A stretch of DNA of 64,000 bases, taken from positions 6,711,001-6,775,000 of the forward strand of contig NC_133023.1 of the NCBI RefSeq assembly GCF_048564905.1. The letters are read 5' to 3'. How positions within the stretch are numbered: the first letter of the stretch is position 1; each line of letters begins with the position of its first letter. The notes beneath the pieces are model-generated. The model made no database searches and was not told the DNA's origin. It saw only the letters and a program-made list of their open reading frames with translations. Origin of the DNA: Vicugna pacos. Lineage: Eukaryota > Chordata > Mammalia > Artiodactyla > Camelidae. Positions 27,401 through 39,400 of the stretch are shown here, in pieces. The position numbers and the translations under genes were made by a program.

Positions 27401-30400
27401 GCAATCAGGGTGAGCCTCAGTCACCTCCCATTACAGGTCTTGTTCGTTTTGTTTGGGAATTTAGTGGCTTCAGTGTAATTGATACGAACGGATTTAGGTG
27501 CAAGTAGTGATCAGGTCAGAGCACCGCATTTCAGCTCTGACTCCTAAGGTGATGTGCTCCGGCCCCAGGCTTCTCCAGATCTTGCCTTTTTTCCTTTCAC
27601 CTTTGGTTCTTTAACGGACTGCCTAACAGTCGAAGGAGTCCTGTAGCCCACGCCTGACACAGCTTGTCCGTCCTCTTCAGATCGTGTGCCTTGTTAGGTG
27701 AACGCCATTACTTTGTATTTACTGAGGAATGAGAGCATGGGATGAATTTTTTTGCCCCTGTATAAACTTTGAGTAGTTCCCTATTTCTTTGAAAACTTAA
27801 TTGGTTGTCATCGTTTGGAATAGGTGAATAGATGAATATACTTCTGTGATTTAAAACAAAAATCCACCAGTGTTGGGAAAGCAAGTCTTTCCAGCCCGAC
27901 TCCCAGCTTCCCCTGACCAGAGGTGGCCGCTGTTATTTGGTGTTTTCTCCCAGACCTTTGAAACATGGTAATTAGAAGACAGATTAAAATATTCTTCATT
28001 GCTGCTGGAAGTTTAAATGAATTTTCTATTTTGAAAATAGCTTTTTAATATGTTTCCCTTTGTTTTTTCTTTCTTCTGTTCTGGAAAGTTCGTCTTTGAT
28101 GATAAAACAAGACTTGTGGACCGAGTCAGGCTTAATTGGCAGTATGAGGAAGCCAAAAAGAGGTAAGAAGCATTTAAAATGTGAAATTCTTAACATTGCA
28201 AACAGTTATAAAGACAGGATTTAATAAAAATAGAGACTTTTCCGGCTTTTCTTATCCTCTCGGGTAGTTCAGAACTCCCTCTCTCCTCCCTTCCCCCCCT
28301 TCCTCCCTCCTTCCCTCCCCCCCTTCCTTCCATCCGACTGAGCATCAGTCCCTTAGACCAGCTTAAGCAAAACTGTTTTTTATATATGTGGCTTCTAACT
28401 ACCCAGGTTAATGGAACAAGCCACATATCTTGGTTTAAAAGACAGTTGAATAAAGATTAGGTCAACAAGTGATGGCAGTACCTAATCTGCTTCATCTTGA
28501 CCTAGAGAATTGAAACATAGTCATTTCTGTTGCCCTGTGTTGTCCATCATCTGCCTTCTGAAAATCGAGCCTTGACCTTGTTTGTGCATTTTCAAAATGT
28601 GTCTTTCCCTCCCTCCTTCCCTCTGTCCCTTGCAGTCTCAGCCGCGAGAGGCGGGAGGTTGTCCTCACAGGCCGGCTATATTTTGTGCGCCGGGCCTGTT
28701 TTCAATATTCTGACCCTGCCCTAGCTTTCCTGTCCTCTTTTTAGAGACTTTCTCTCTTTTGGGCCTTCTGGGAAGAGTCTTAAAACCAAATCATTTCAAA
28801 ATATGTGCTTCAGGAAGCTGTGAAGCCTGTCTTTTTCAAAAAGTTTCTTTAGTCATATGTGATCTGCTGTCTTGGTGGCGGGGTGGGGGAAGCGGTGGAA
28901 CGCCAAGCAGAGTGAGGGGGTCTGTTCTGGAAGCTAAAGAGTTGGGCCTGCGCATTATCCCTTATTGTTCATGGATGTCTGGAAATCCGCTTTCTTGCCT
29001 TTTTAGCAAATGTAAAAATAGCAACAAAAGCAGATCATATGACTCACTGCCAGAGGGCCAGCTTGAACTGACACGGGCTTCTGTCCGCTCAGAGCCTTTC
29101 TACCCAGTGCTTCCGGCTCTTCGTGATGAGTTTGTGGCGGACATTAAACCCCCGCACGGCTGCCGCCACGTGGGTTCAGCGCGCTGCCTGTCCCCTCGCT
29201 CTGGTGCCCCTTGCCCCGCGCGGCCCATCCCTTGAGCTCGCTGGTGTTTGCAGCCGCCGTTGTCCCTCCTGCATCGTCCTCTGCTCCTTCTGGCATGTTT
29301 CTGCTGCCCAGTGTGGGTGGTGGAATTTGCTGTGCTGTATTAAAACGCAGAAAATAGACAGTTGCTACACTGTAGAACGTAATTGTTATGCGTTTTGCTG
29401 TGACGTTTACCAACCACGGCAAGAGATTTCTTTGTTTTCTAGAGATGATGTCTGTACACGGTGAGTAATCTTTTAAATGTTGACTAGTATATTTGGGTGG
29501 AAAGTCCAGTATTTAAGAAAATTATTCAGGGAAGAACACTGTACTTCATCAATATCTTTTCAATGAAAAGAGGATTTCAAGATGACCAGAACCTTGTTAG
29601 GAAATCACTACAGGTGCTGGAGGAGGGTCCTGCCCCTGGCGCGTCAACCTTTGTGGGACAGTAGGGGCTGCTCAGAAATGCCTTTCTGAACTGCATTGGC
29701 AGCTTTTTAAAATCAGAGGAGCGTGGCAAAGACACCTGGGCTCACTCACACGAGCACTGCCTGTCCTTTTCCCACGAGCACGTTGGCGGGGGTGAGATGG
29801 CGGGACTTCATCCCCCAGGGGACTTCTGGCCATGTCTGGAGCCATTGTTGGTCTCCAGACAACTCTGGGGGAGGCGCTCCTGGCATCTAGTGGGTGGAAG
29901 GCAGGTGCTGCCCTACCTCCTGCAGCGCACAGGACAGCCCTCAGTGGAGGATGATCCACTGTGCACGTCACTAGTGCCGAGGCCAAGGCCCCCCACTCCG
30001 TGCTGGAGAAGTGTGACGTCTTAGCAGGGCCATCGTGACCTGGTTTCTTGATGGCTGCTCTGTGCGGGTGACCCCAACAGCTGCATCCCACGTGGTGGGC
30101 AGAGAAGCTGCTGGGAGGCTGAGAGATTGTACTTCTACCCAACACCTGCCTTGTTCCAGGAGTTTCAAAGAAATTGTGTGGTTTATGTGATGCCATCAAG
30201 GCATATGGTCTTTAACCTGTCTGGGAGATAAACTACCCCACAGCTAACAGAACCAGGTGAGGATGCCAGTGGTTCTGCCTGGGAGTGGGGACACCCCCAG
30301 GAAGTCCCTGTGGGGGTTGTGTGTGTGCGTGTGCCCGCGCACATACATATATATACATGCACCATGCACACGTATGCTTGTGCAGCTCGGTACACACATG

Positions 30401-33400
30401 ACACGTGCATTTTACATGTGTACTGCATATACATGTGTTTTCCTACTTATTTTTATTACATAAATAATACATGATTACATTGTTTTTGTCAAAGGCACAG
30501 CCACCAGAGACCCTCCCATCTTCCTCCTCTCTAGTCCTACCTCCCACCATTAATGATGGGAAGCCTTCCAGTTTTTGTGTAAACATCTAAATAAATGAAG
30601 CTCAATGTAGTTAAATATAGTATATGATGCATACCTTTTATAATGGTTATAACCATCTTCTGTGGATGGACATCTAGATGATTCCAGTTTCTCCTTTTCA
30701 CATCTATTTTCAGGCTCCGGCCTTGCAGAAACAGCTGTTTCCTTGGACAGATACTTAGCAAGGAAATATATGCTCTTAAAGACACGTACATTGAAAGTTC
30801 TAATAGATACCACCAAATCATCTTCCAAAATGACTTACACATTTTACACTGCCACCAGTGGCAACTGACAGCCCTGATTTCTTATCTCCTTAGCATTATG
30901 AGGTATCATCATTCTTTGTAAATTTTATTAGAGTCATGGGTAAAGACATTCTCGCAGTTGTCACCTGCTTTTTCCCTGGTGAGAAGGGTGCACTTCTGCA
31001 CTGATGGTGCAGTCCAACATAGTTGTGTGTGACTTTTCGTTACTTAAATTGCCAGGTCTGCATTTTTTTTTTTCCAGACAAATGCTCTTTCCAGAACATG
31101 TTCGATCCCATCAACCACTAAGGGGGGTGGGTAGTAGGTTTTGCTCCCCAGGAGATGTTTTTGGTTCTCGAGACTGGAGAGAGGGTGCTGCTGGCATCCA
31201 GTGGGTGGGGCCCAAGGATGCTGCTAAACAACCCACAACGCACGAGACGGCCCCCCGCGGCAAAGACTTGGGTGAGAGTCTCAGTTGTGCTGCCGTCTAG
31301 ACACCTTACTCTCAGGCTTCTTATCTTGCTCCTAAATCCCTGCTGTGTGTGGACAGCATGGACCCAGGAGCAGATCTTCCACTAACTCAGGGCATCAGCC
31401 ATGTGGGCCCCCTTGGTGTCCCTTCACATGCCAGGCCTCAAACCTGCCAGGCAGACTCCCGCTGTAGTGCTTGGAGTTGGCAGAATAATGGCCTCCGAGA
31501 TGTCCACGTCCTAATCCCCAGAGCCTGTGACTGTGTTCCTTCCATGGCAGAGGGTACTTTGCAGATGGCATTAAATTAGGGACCTTGAGATGGGGAAATG
31601 ACCCAGGATTATCTAGCTAGGCTCAGTGTAATCCCAGGGGTCCTTATGAGGGAGAATCAGAGAAAGAGACACAAGGATGGAAGCAGGGCTCAGTGATGCC
31701 GGGCTGCGAGCCCAGGCACGTGGACAGCCCCGAGAAACAGCAGCCAAGCGGATGCTTCCCTACAGCCTCCAGAAGGCTCAGGGCCCTGCTCACCCACTGT
31801 TGACTTCTGACATCTGAAACAGCAGGGGAATAATGTGTGTTGTTTTAAGCCACCAAGTTGGTACTTTGTTACAGAAAGAAGGAAACTGACACAGTGCCCT
31901 TGGCCCTTGCTGTTTCCTCTGCCCGCAGTGGAATGCTTTGCCTCAAGTGGTCATGTGGCCTCTGCTCTCCTGGTCACTTCCCTGATCATCCTGAATAAAG
32001 TAGCACCCCCATCACCCTGATTCTCCTGGCAAATGTCATCACCTAACCTGTTCTGTACTTTCATGTTTGCTTTTTTATCATTTGTTTTTTCCTGTGAGAA
32101 TGTAAACCCCATGAGGGCAGGGATTGTTGTCTGTTTAGGTCATTGCTTCAATTCCAGCAGCTGAATACCCAGTGAATATTTATTGAATGATTAAACAACG
32201 GTCCTGTTTGGTCATACTTGCTCTTTGCCGTTCAGCCCTGTGAGAGGGCAGGTGGAAGGGGTCCTGGGGCCCAGGTGAGCTCCCCACCAACTGCTCTGCT
32301 CCTGGCTCCCCTCCACGGCCCGTGGCCCACGGCCTGCTGTGAGCCTGGGGATGTTTCCCCTTGACTTCAAAGGGAAAGGGCATCAAGACATGCATGCTTT
32401 TTGGGATCTAACGAGGGCAGGGGACAGTCTCTCCATTTCAGGATCTGTGTTCACATGATACATCATCACTCCGAGTGTAGCTTAGGGTTCCTTGGCCTTC
32501 ACTGAGGTCATTCAAAAGGGCTTGTGGTCTTGGAGCCCTCTGTAATGGATACTCTTGGCTGTTGGAGAAAATGGCATTGGAGCTGGGCCGTGAAGGATGC
32601 TGGAATTCTGGCTGCCCATACTTTGGGGAAAGGCTGTCTCCATCAAGAAGGGAGCAGGGATCGGGGTGGAAAGTTGTGTAATTGCAAGATTCCAGGGGGC
32701 AGGGGCTCAGTCTGCAGCAGCTGGACCAGCCTGTGTCTGCAGAACAGAGGGAAGCCGAGGAGTTGAATGGAGGATGCCATTAGCAAGGAGGCAGGACCAC
32801 GTCTTGGGAGAATTGCAATTGCCAGGCATTCTCGGTCTTTCGGGTTGGGAATTTCAAGTGTGACCCATTCAAATGGTGGAATGTCCAAGAAGGCAAGTGG
32901 AGGTACCAGGTTGGGAATTTTCAGCATATTGACAGTGCTTAAGTCATGGAGTAGCTGAGCTCCCCTCTGGAGAGAGGACACACTAAGAAGGGAGGAGAAT
33001 CCAGGACTGGGCTGTGAGAGTCCACTAATTATTGGCTTAGTGAGGATGAGGTTGGCCAGAGGGCTGCAGAAGAAAGTCCAAGAGAATATGGCTTGGAGTG
33101 GGCAGAAAAAAGAAGAGAAGGTAAACCTTGGAAAACACTTACCTCCAGGGGACCCGTGGCAGAGGAGGATGGGCTGGCGAAGGGTGTCAGGAAGGAGGTG
33201 GAGAGAAGTAAAACCAGTGGGCGGACGGACAGCCTACTTCCCAGGCACTGTCCCAGGGCATCCCTGGTTCACAGTGCCCAGGGTAAAGGAGGGCACCGTC
33301 AGTTTCGTGAAGCTGATTTGCTGTGTTTCCATTTGAGGAACTCTTCTGATCATTTTTTTTCTGTTAAGGGCTCTTTCTCTTACAAACTAATGATTCTAAT

Positions 33401-36400
33401 TGGTGTGAGTTTTTTTCAAAGCCTCTTTTTAAATTGAGATATAGTTGCTGTACAATAGTATGTAAATTACAGGTATACAGTGTAGTGATTCACAAATTTT
33501 AAAGGTTATACTCCATTTATAGTTATTATAAAATGCTGGCTATGGTCCCCATGTTGTACAATATATCCTTGTACTTTATAATCAAAATCTTTACTTTGGA
33601 AAATGAGAAGTTGGCAGCCTTGCATCAGCCCCACCCCTTCCTTAAGTCATCCCAGCCTGTGGGAGAAGTGATGTAGGTGGCGCTCCCTGGAACCACGGGA
33701 GAACAGCCCCAAAGAGAGTTCTCTGGGGCTCGCTTTATGGTCAGGGATCACTTAGAAGGTGGATCTTGATTTTTGATAATTAGTTTGATGCATTCATCGG
33801 ACTTGCAGCTGCTTGAAAACATCCTTGAAGAATTCTTGTTGCCAAGTTGTTGATTGTAGCGCCCTCTGTTTGGCACTCCGAATCCTGGTCCCCTGATTCG
33901 GTGGCAGAGCCCGGCTCCAGTTCCCGTGGAGTAATCAGATTCCGCCTCCAGTCCCTGAAATTGCTTATAGTTATGACTTAACTGGAAAGTGAGTTCGTTC
34001 CTGACTTGTAACCTACTCAGCTGTAGGTCCTACAAGTGCCAGCCGCATCTGGCAGGACGCCGGACTTATAGCGTGGTCAGGACAGCCCTACGCCCCCCAG
34101 CTCCACCCCCTCTGGTAGACATGTTAAAATTAGGGTATCAGAAGCAGAGCCACCCAGCACCAGGGCAGGGATTTTATCCCAGTTGCATTTTCTGTGTGTC
34201 ATTTCAGACTGCCTCTAAATGAGACACATGATTAGAACAGCGCAGACTTGGGAAGAGAGCTGCGGCAAGCAGGTCTTTGCCAAGAACTAAATCTAGAACC
34301 GACATTAATGTTCCAAAACCTGACTGATCAGGACCACTGTCAAAACAGTGGCGCTGAGGTTTTGTCCAGGGACGGTCTACATGGCCACTTCCACGATGAG
34401 CATCGTTGGAGAAGAGGGTCCCGCATACAGGAAAGTATCATGTCCCCCGTTCACCCACCAATGGGTGGAAGAAGGCATCACTTTTAATGGCAGTGTGATG
34501 GTAAAGACAACTGTCTCCTTCCTGTCCTTTCACTCCGAGGCTTTCATTGTTTTAGTGCCACAGTTCAGCCTTCTGTCTTTTCGTTCTGCCTCCCCACCCT
34601 TGGACATCAGTCTCCCCACTTCAATTTCAGAAATCATTCTGTCCCACAAAGTTTAGCTTCCCTGCCCTCTGCAAAACCTCCTGGGCTTTGCCACTTCTGA
34701 ATGGGGGAGAAGTTTATGTGTTTATGGATTTCCTTGTGTATCTGGATACGAGATTGTTTTTCTGAGTTAGGAAATTGTCAAAATGCAACGTTCTGGACAA
34801 TGAGGGCTTTCATGTCTATTCAGATTTAAAGGAAGTTTATGGAAGTGGAGCTCATAATTTTAAGCAGAGGTGTGATTTCTAGAGAATTCTCTAGACCAAA
34901 CCACCACTATCCTGGTGACTAGTTTTGTGTTTTCAGCTCTAGGTCATGTGAAATACCCCCAAACAACGGCTTCTTCCCTTTCTCTTCAGGAACATCACTT
35001 TGGATTCCCAGGGCAGACCTTATGATAGGACTATTTTCACACTATTGGTTAAAAATTTTAGAATTGTTCAAAGCCAATTTGGAGGAGCAAGTCTTCTTGA
35101 AACAACCCTGATGACGCAGATGGCTCCTTATTTTTAACCTAAGAGCACTTGTTCCAGGACTGTGCACAAACTGTAGCTGTTTCCATGGAAACACTCGCAG
35201 GCCTGATAGGAACAAAACATTCGGCCCAGTTTGTCTGTGTCTTAGTCTGTTGCCAGGACGGGTCCTGCTGTTCCTCTGTTGTCGGGAATTGGTGTGGTGT
35301 TAGGATTCCAGCTGAATTTGATCAGTCACTTGGATTTTCCTCTCATTTCTCAAGTGATTGTGTATCTGGGTTTGGGCACAGGGCACGGCGGTAGGAAACA
35401 AAGGAAAGCATCTCTGCTGTTGTAGTCTCACCTTCCCCACTCAGGCCAACAGAAGGAAGCCCAGGGACCATCTGCTTCCACGTAAAGAAGCCACTCTCTG
35501 AAGGTCCGTTCGTTCAGAGACCAGAGATGAGGGCAGGAGGGATATTGGGGTATTTATAGGCCCTTATTCCGCCACATATTCTAGATTTAGACTTCTCAAA
35601 TTTCCAGTGTAGAATAAAGAGTTAAGCCAGATGGACACTGATTTACCGATATTTAGTTCTTTGAGCCGAAATGGTTTCACCATCCATCTGACTTAGATCT
35701 CAGCTAACACTTCCACGAACTTCTGCTTTTCATTTAAATGGTTACTTGCAAAAAGAAAACAGAGGAGAGAGACGAGAAGTAGCATATCTGTAGCTGTGAT
35801 TGACGTTGGCAGGCACGGGGCTCTAAGGTGACACTGTGTCTTGGAACGTGAGCTGGGATCCCTCACGTCCCACCACCGTCAGTGGGGGTCACGGCTCGTC
35901 GGGAGTTCGTTTCTGTTCCAGAAAGCAGCAGTGTTTTAGGAACGTGCAAAATTTTGTAGAGCACAAAATTTAGGTATCAATTCAGATAACTGGAGATTAC
36001 TCTGGATATATAAAATATGTCTCCAAACTGTGTAATATTAAAAGTGTATTCTTTTCCTTGAAAAATGCAAATCATACTTAAGATTTCCATGTGAATTGCA
36101 AAGGTCTGAGGAGTTCTTGCAGCATAAATGCAGGTTTCCATTCTTGGTTTAATGGTGCTTGGGTTGTAGCAGAAAAGGTGTTTGGGCAAAAATAGTAAGG
36201 GAAAAATGATTCATATTTGACTTCTGTCTACATTAGGCATGTTCAGGACAGGGATTTGGGAAATCACATAATAAATATGAGACCTGAATGCTTGATTGAG
36301 GACTTGCTTTCATTTCTTCACCATCATGAGCACGAGAAGATATATTTTAAAGCTTTGAAAGACATATGTGAGAGATTATATATAGGCCATAAAATGGATT

Positions 36401-39400
36401 ACCTATTAAAAATAAGAATCAGTAAAGAATACAGCTGACTTGCAAGGAAAAAGAACTTGCCAGTTTTAAGTTACTGTCAGTTCTCTTTAAAAATGAATTT
36501 GACAGGGGAGGGTACAGCTTGGTGGTAGAGTGTGTGCTTAGCATGCACGAGGTCCTGGGTTCAATCCCCAGTACCTCCATTAAAATAAATAAATACATAC
36601 ATACATATATAAATACATAAATAACCTAAATAAATACATAAATACATACCCCCTGAATAAAGTTAAAAAAATAATTTGGAAAAGTTTCTTCTTTGCAAAC
36701 TTTAATCATGACCTTGCTTTGTTTCCATATATTTAATTTCACTGAAAAGATATTTCAGAAAAAAGCCTTTCTAGAGATGGTTTTTCCTTTATTATGCAGA
36801 GTTGGAATGATGGTGCTTGCAGGAATGGGGTTCCATCCCACACTGCACATCAGCTGATTGGCGTGGATGGAGAAGGGGCATCGTAACTATACATCCATCT
36901 GTATTTAGTCTGAGGGGGAAGGTCCTCCAGTAACCCTGACACACGGTGTGGGGTGGGGAGTACTCGCAGATGGCTGTTTCCAGGCTGGCAGCACGGTAGT
37001 AGGGGCATGTTGTTTTAAAGGGAAAGCCATCTTGCCTCTTCCTTGGCGAATGCACGAGAAACCACTGAAGGAATCCTTTTAGAGCTTTTGGCTTCCAGGA
37101 CAGACAGACATGTGCTTCTCTCAACCTGGCTGAGAGCAGGCCCCAAATGTCTGCCTCCAGAGTATGATTCTAAAGAAAGAAATTGCACTTTCTAGTATGT
37201 GCCAGTGTTCTTTTAAATTGATAACTAGCCCTGAGATGAGCACATAGCCAGTTGCATTGTTGTGACATTTCATTGTAAAAACAATATTCTTAAGCAAACT
37301 GTGGTTGCCTAGTGCTCAATTCAGCCCAAGCAATTTTTCCAGTTGGGTTATAGGAAGTCAGCTTCATCCAGATTTTGTTTCTGCTACAGAAGTTGTCCCT
37401 CCTCATTGTGTCCTGACATCATTTTCTTGCGAGCTGTAGAAAGCAACAGTGCACTGTGTCATCGTGGCCACCGTTCTATTGCTTTTATGCTCGCAGTGGG
37501 CAGACCTTTTGAAGCTTGCCCTTTGCCTCTCTTCCCTCTTATACATCATTTTTTTCCCTTATTCTTTTTTCTGAGAGTGAATATGACTTGAGATTTCTCT
37601 GGAAAGAGTAGGATTATCTGGGATTGGCTCTCTAGCCACCCTCAGCAACTTGAATCCTTGTGCAATGGCAACTAACCTGGAGCTGCCAGGTCAGATGGAG
37701 TCCTGATCTCCTCATGTGTCGACCTCAGAGAACTCAAATATGTCTCCTGTAGTATGAGAATTATTCATGTCTATTACAAGGTAATACTGCTAACTTAAAT
37801 TGGGCTCAAATAGGCTTTCCTATGGATCAGGGTTACATTGAAATGAAAAAACTATGAGGCCACAAGGGATTTGCTCACTGTTGTACATCTCTTTTATATT
37901 TGTTGCTTACCTTTGACTTGGCTGATCTACAGTAGAATGTTCCAGAAATTTCATTGGGTCTAATGTCTGATTTGGCACTAACTTATTGATGGTTCTGTTT
38001 GGAGGGTTTCCTTGGGCCTCAGTTATATGACTGCCATAACTTTTAATCACACTTATTAGACACAGGTGGACACATAAGCCCCAGTTGGATTCCTCACCCC
38101 GTTCAGCTCTGTCATTAGTGTTTTCAGTGACGTGATTTGGCGCTGTTTTTCCAACACATTTTCAGGAAATTAGTTTTAAGTTCGACAAGAACTTGCTGAT
38201 TAAAGCTACTGACGTTCAGCTATTTTCTGTACCTTCTTGGGGAATTGAGCTTGAAGTCAAATGTGTACATTTTAACTATAACATGTGAACTCTTCTTTTC
38301 ACAACTGTGGGTTTTCTGCTTGGTTTGGTACTTGAAGAAGGAGCCTTGCTCGGTGCTCCAGCCTCGCCCCGTGCTCATGTCTAGTTCAGAAGAAGCCTGG
38401 ATTGGTTCAGGGCTAGCCGACAGACCTTAACACGTGGACCAGTGCCAGTTGATTGGCAGTATCTGCAGGAAGCACCGTGTTGAGAAGGAGTCTGAAGTCT
38501 GGACCCAGAGGGAAGGATGCCAGCGTGGATTAGTGACCTGGGCACAGGATTGGGCGGTCTCAGAAGCACTCTCGCTGTTCCTGTTTTAGTGAAGATCATC
38601 ACATTGGTGCCTAATGCAAGCCCCTAAGAGCTCCAAGGCCAGTTAGCATCCTGCAGACCAGGCTGGTCTGCCTGAAAGCAGAGGCTGTCAAACTTAAGGG
38701 AGCAGCAGAAGCATCTGGAGGGCTGGTCAAAACCCAGGTTTCCCAACCCCATCCCCAGAGTGTGACATTCAGCTGGTCTGGGGTGGGGGCTGACGTTGAC
38801 ATTTGTAGCAAGCTCCCTGGTGACGATGAGGCTGCCAGTCAGGGACTCCACTTTGAGAACTGCTGCCCTACCTGTCCTCACAGCTCTCTGGGACCTCAGA
38901 GAGGTATTGGAAGTTTGGTTTGGGGCCCGTGTGCCAACCTCCGTCCTCCACAGTGCTGGGTTCAAGTCAGGTCTGGAGTTCCTTGTTTCTGCCCAGAAAC
39001 AGCTAAATCATCTTTAGCCACATATAAACTTAAAAGGGCTTAAAACATTCTACTCCTGCTTTGAAAGGTTGCTCTGAAAACATGAGCCACATCTATTTCA
39101 CTTACTCTCCATTCAGCACCACCCCAGGACACCAAAAGTGATGCCGCCTGTCTGCTAAGCAGGCACGTGGACGTTTAGGAACAGAGAAAGTGACAAGTGG
39201 AGTTTTACACCTCGAGGATGGTCATGCTGACACATTTAGTGAGGCTGACTGGTTTGCAGCCACGCGGATGACCCCACGCCACTTCAGCGCTCAGCAGGGC
39301 TGACTCCTTTTGTATATTTGCTGGCGTGTGTGTTCTCTGTTCACACGTCCGGCTTTTGTTGAGTGTCTGCTCTCTGCAAGGCGTTGTGAATTTCACACGC

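Noticed and set aside
36217-36438. 73-codon open frame with charged and His-rich content
   Set aside because: No ortholog comes to mind, no splice sites link it to WWC3, and chance open frames of this size are common in AT-rich introns.
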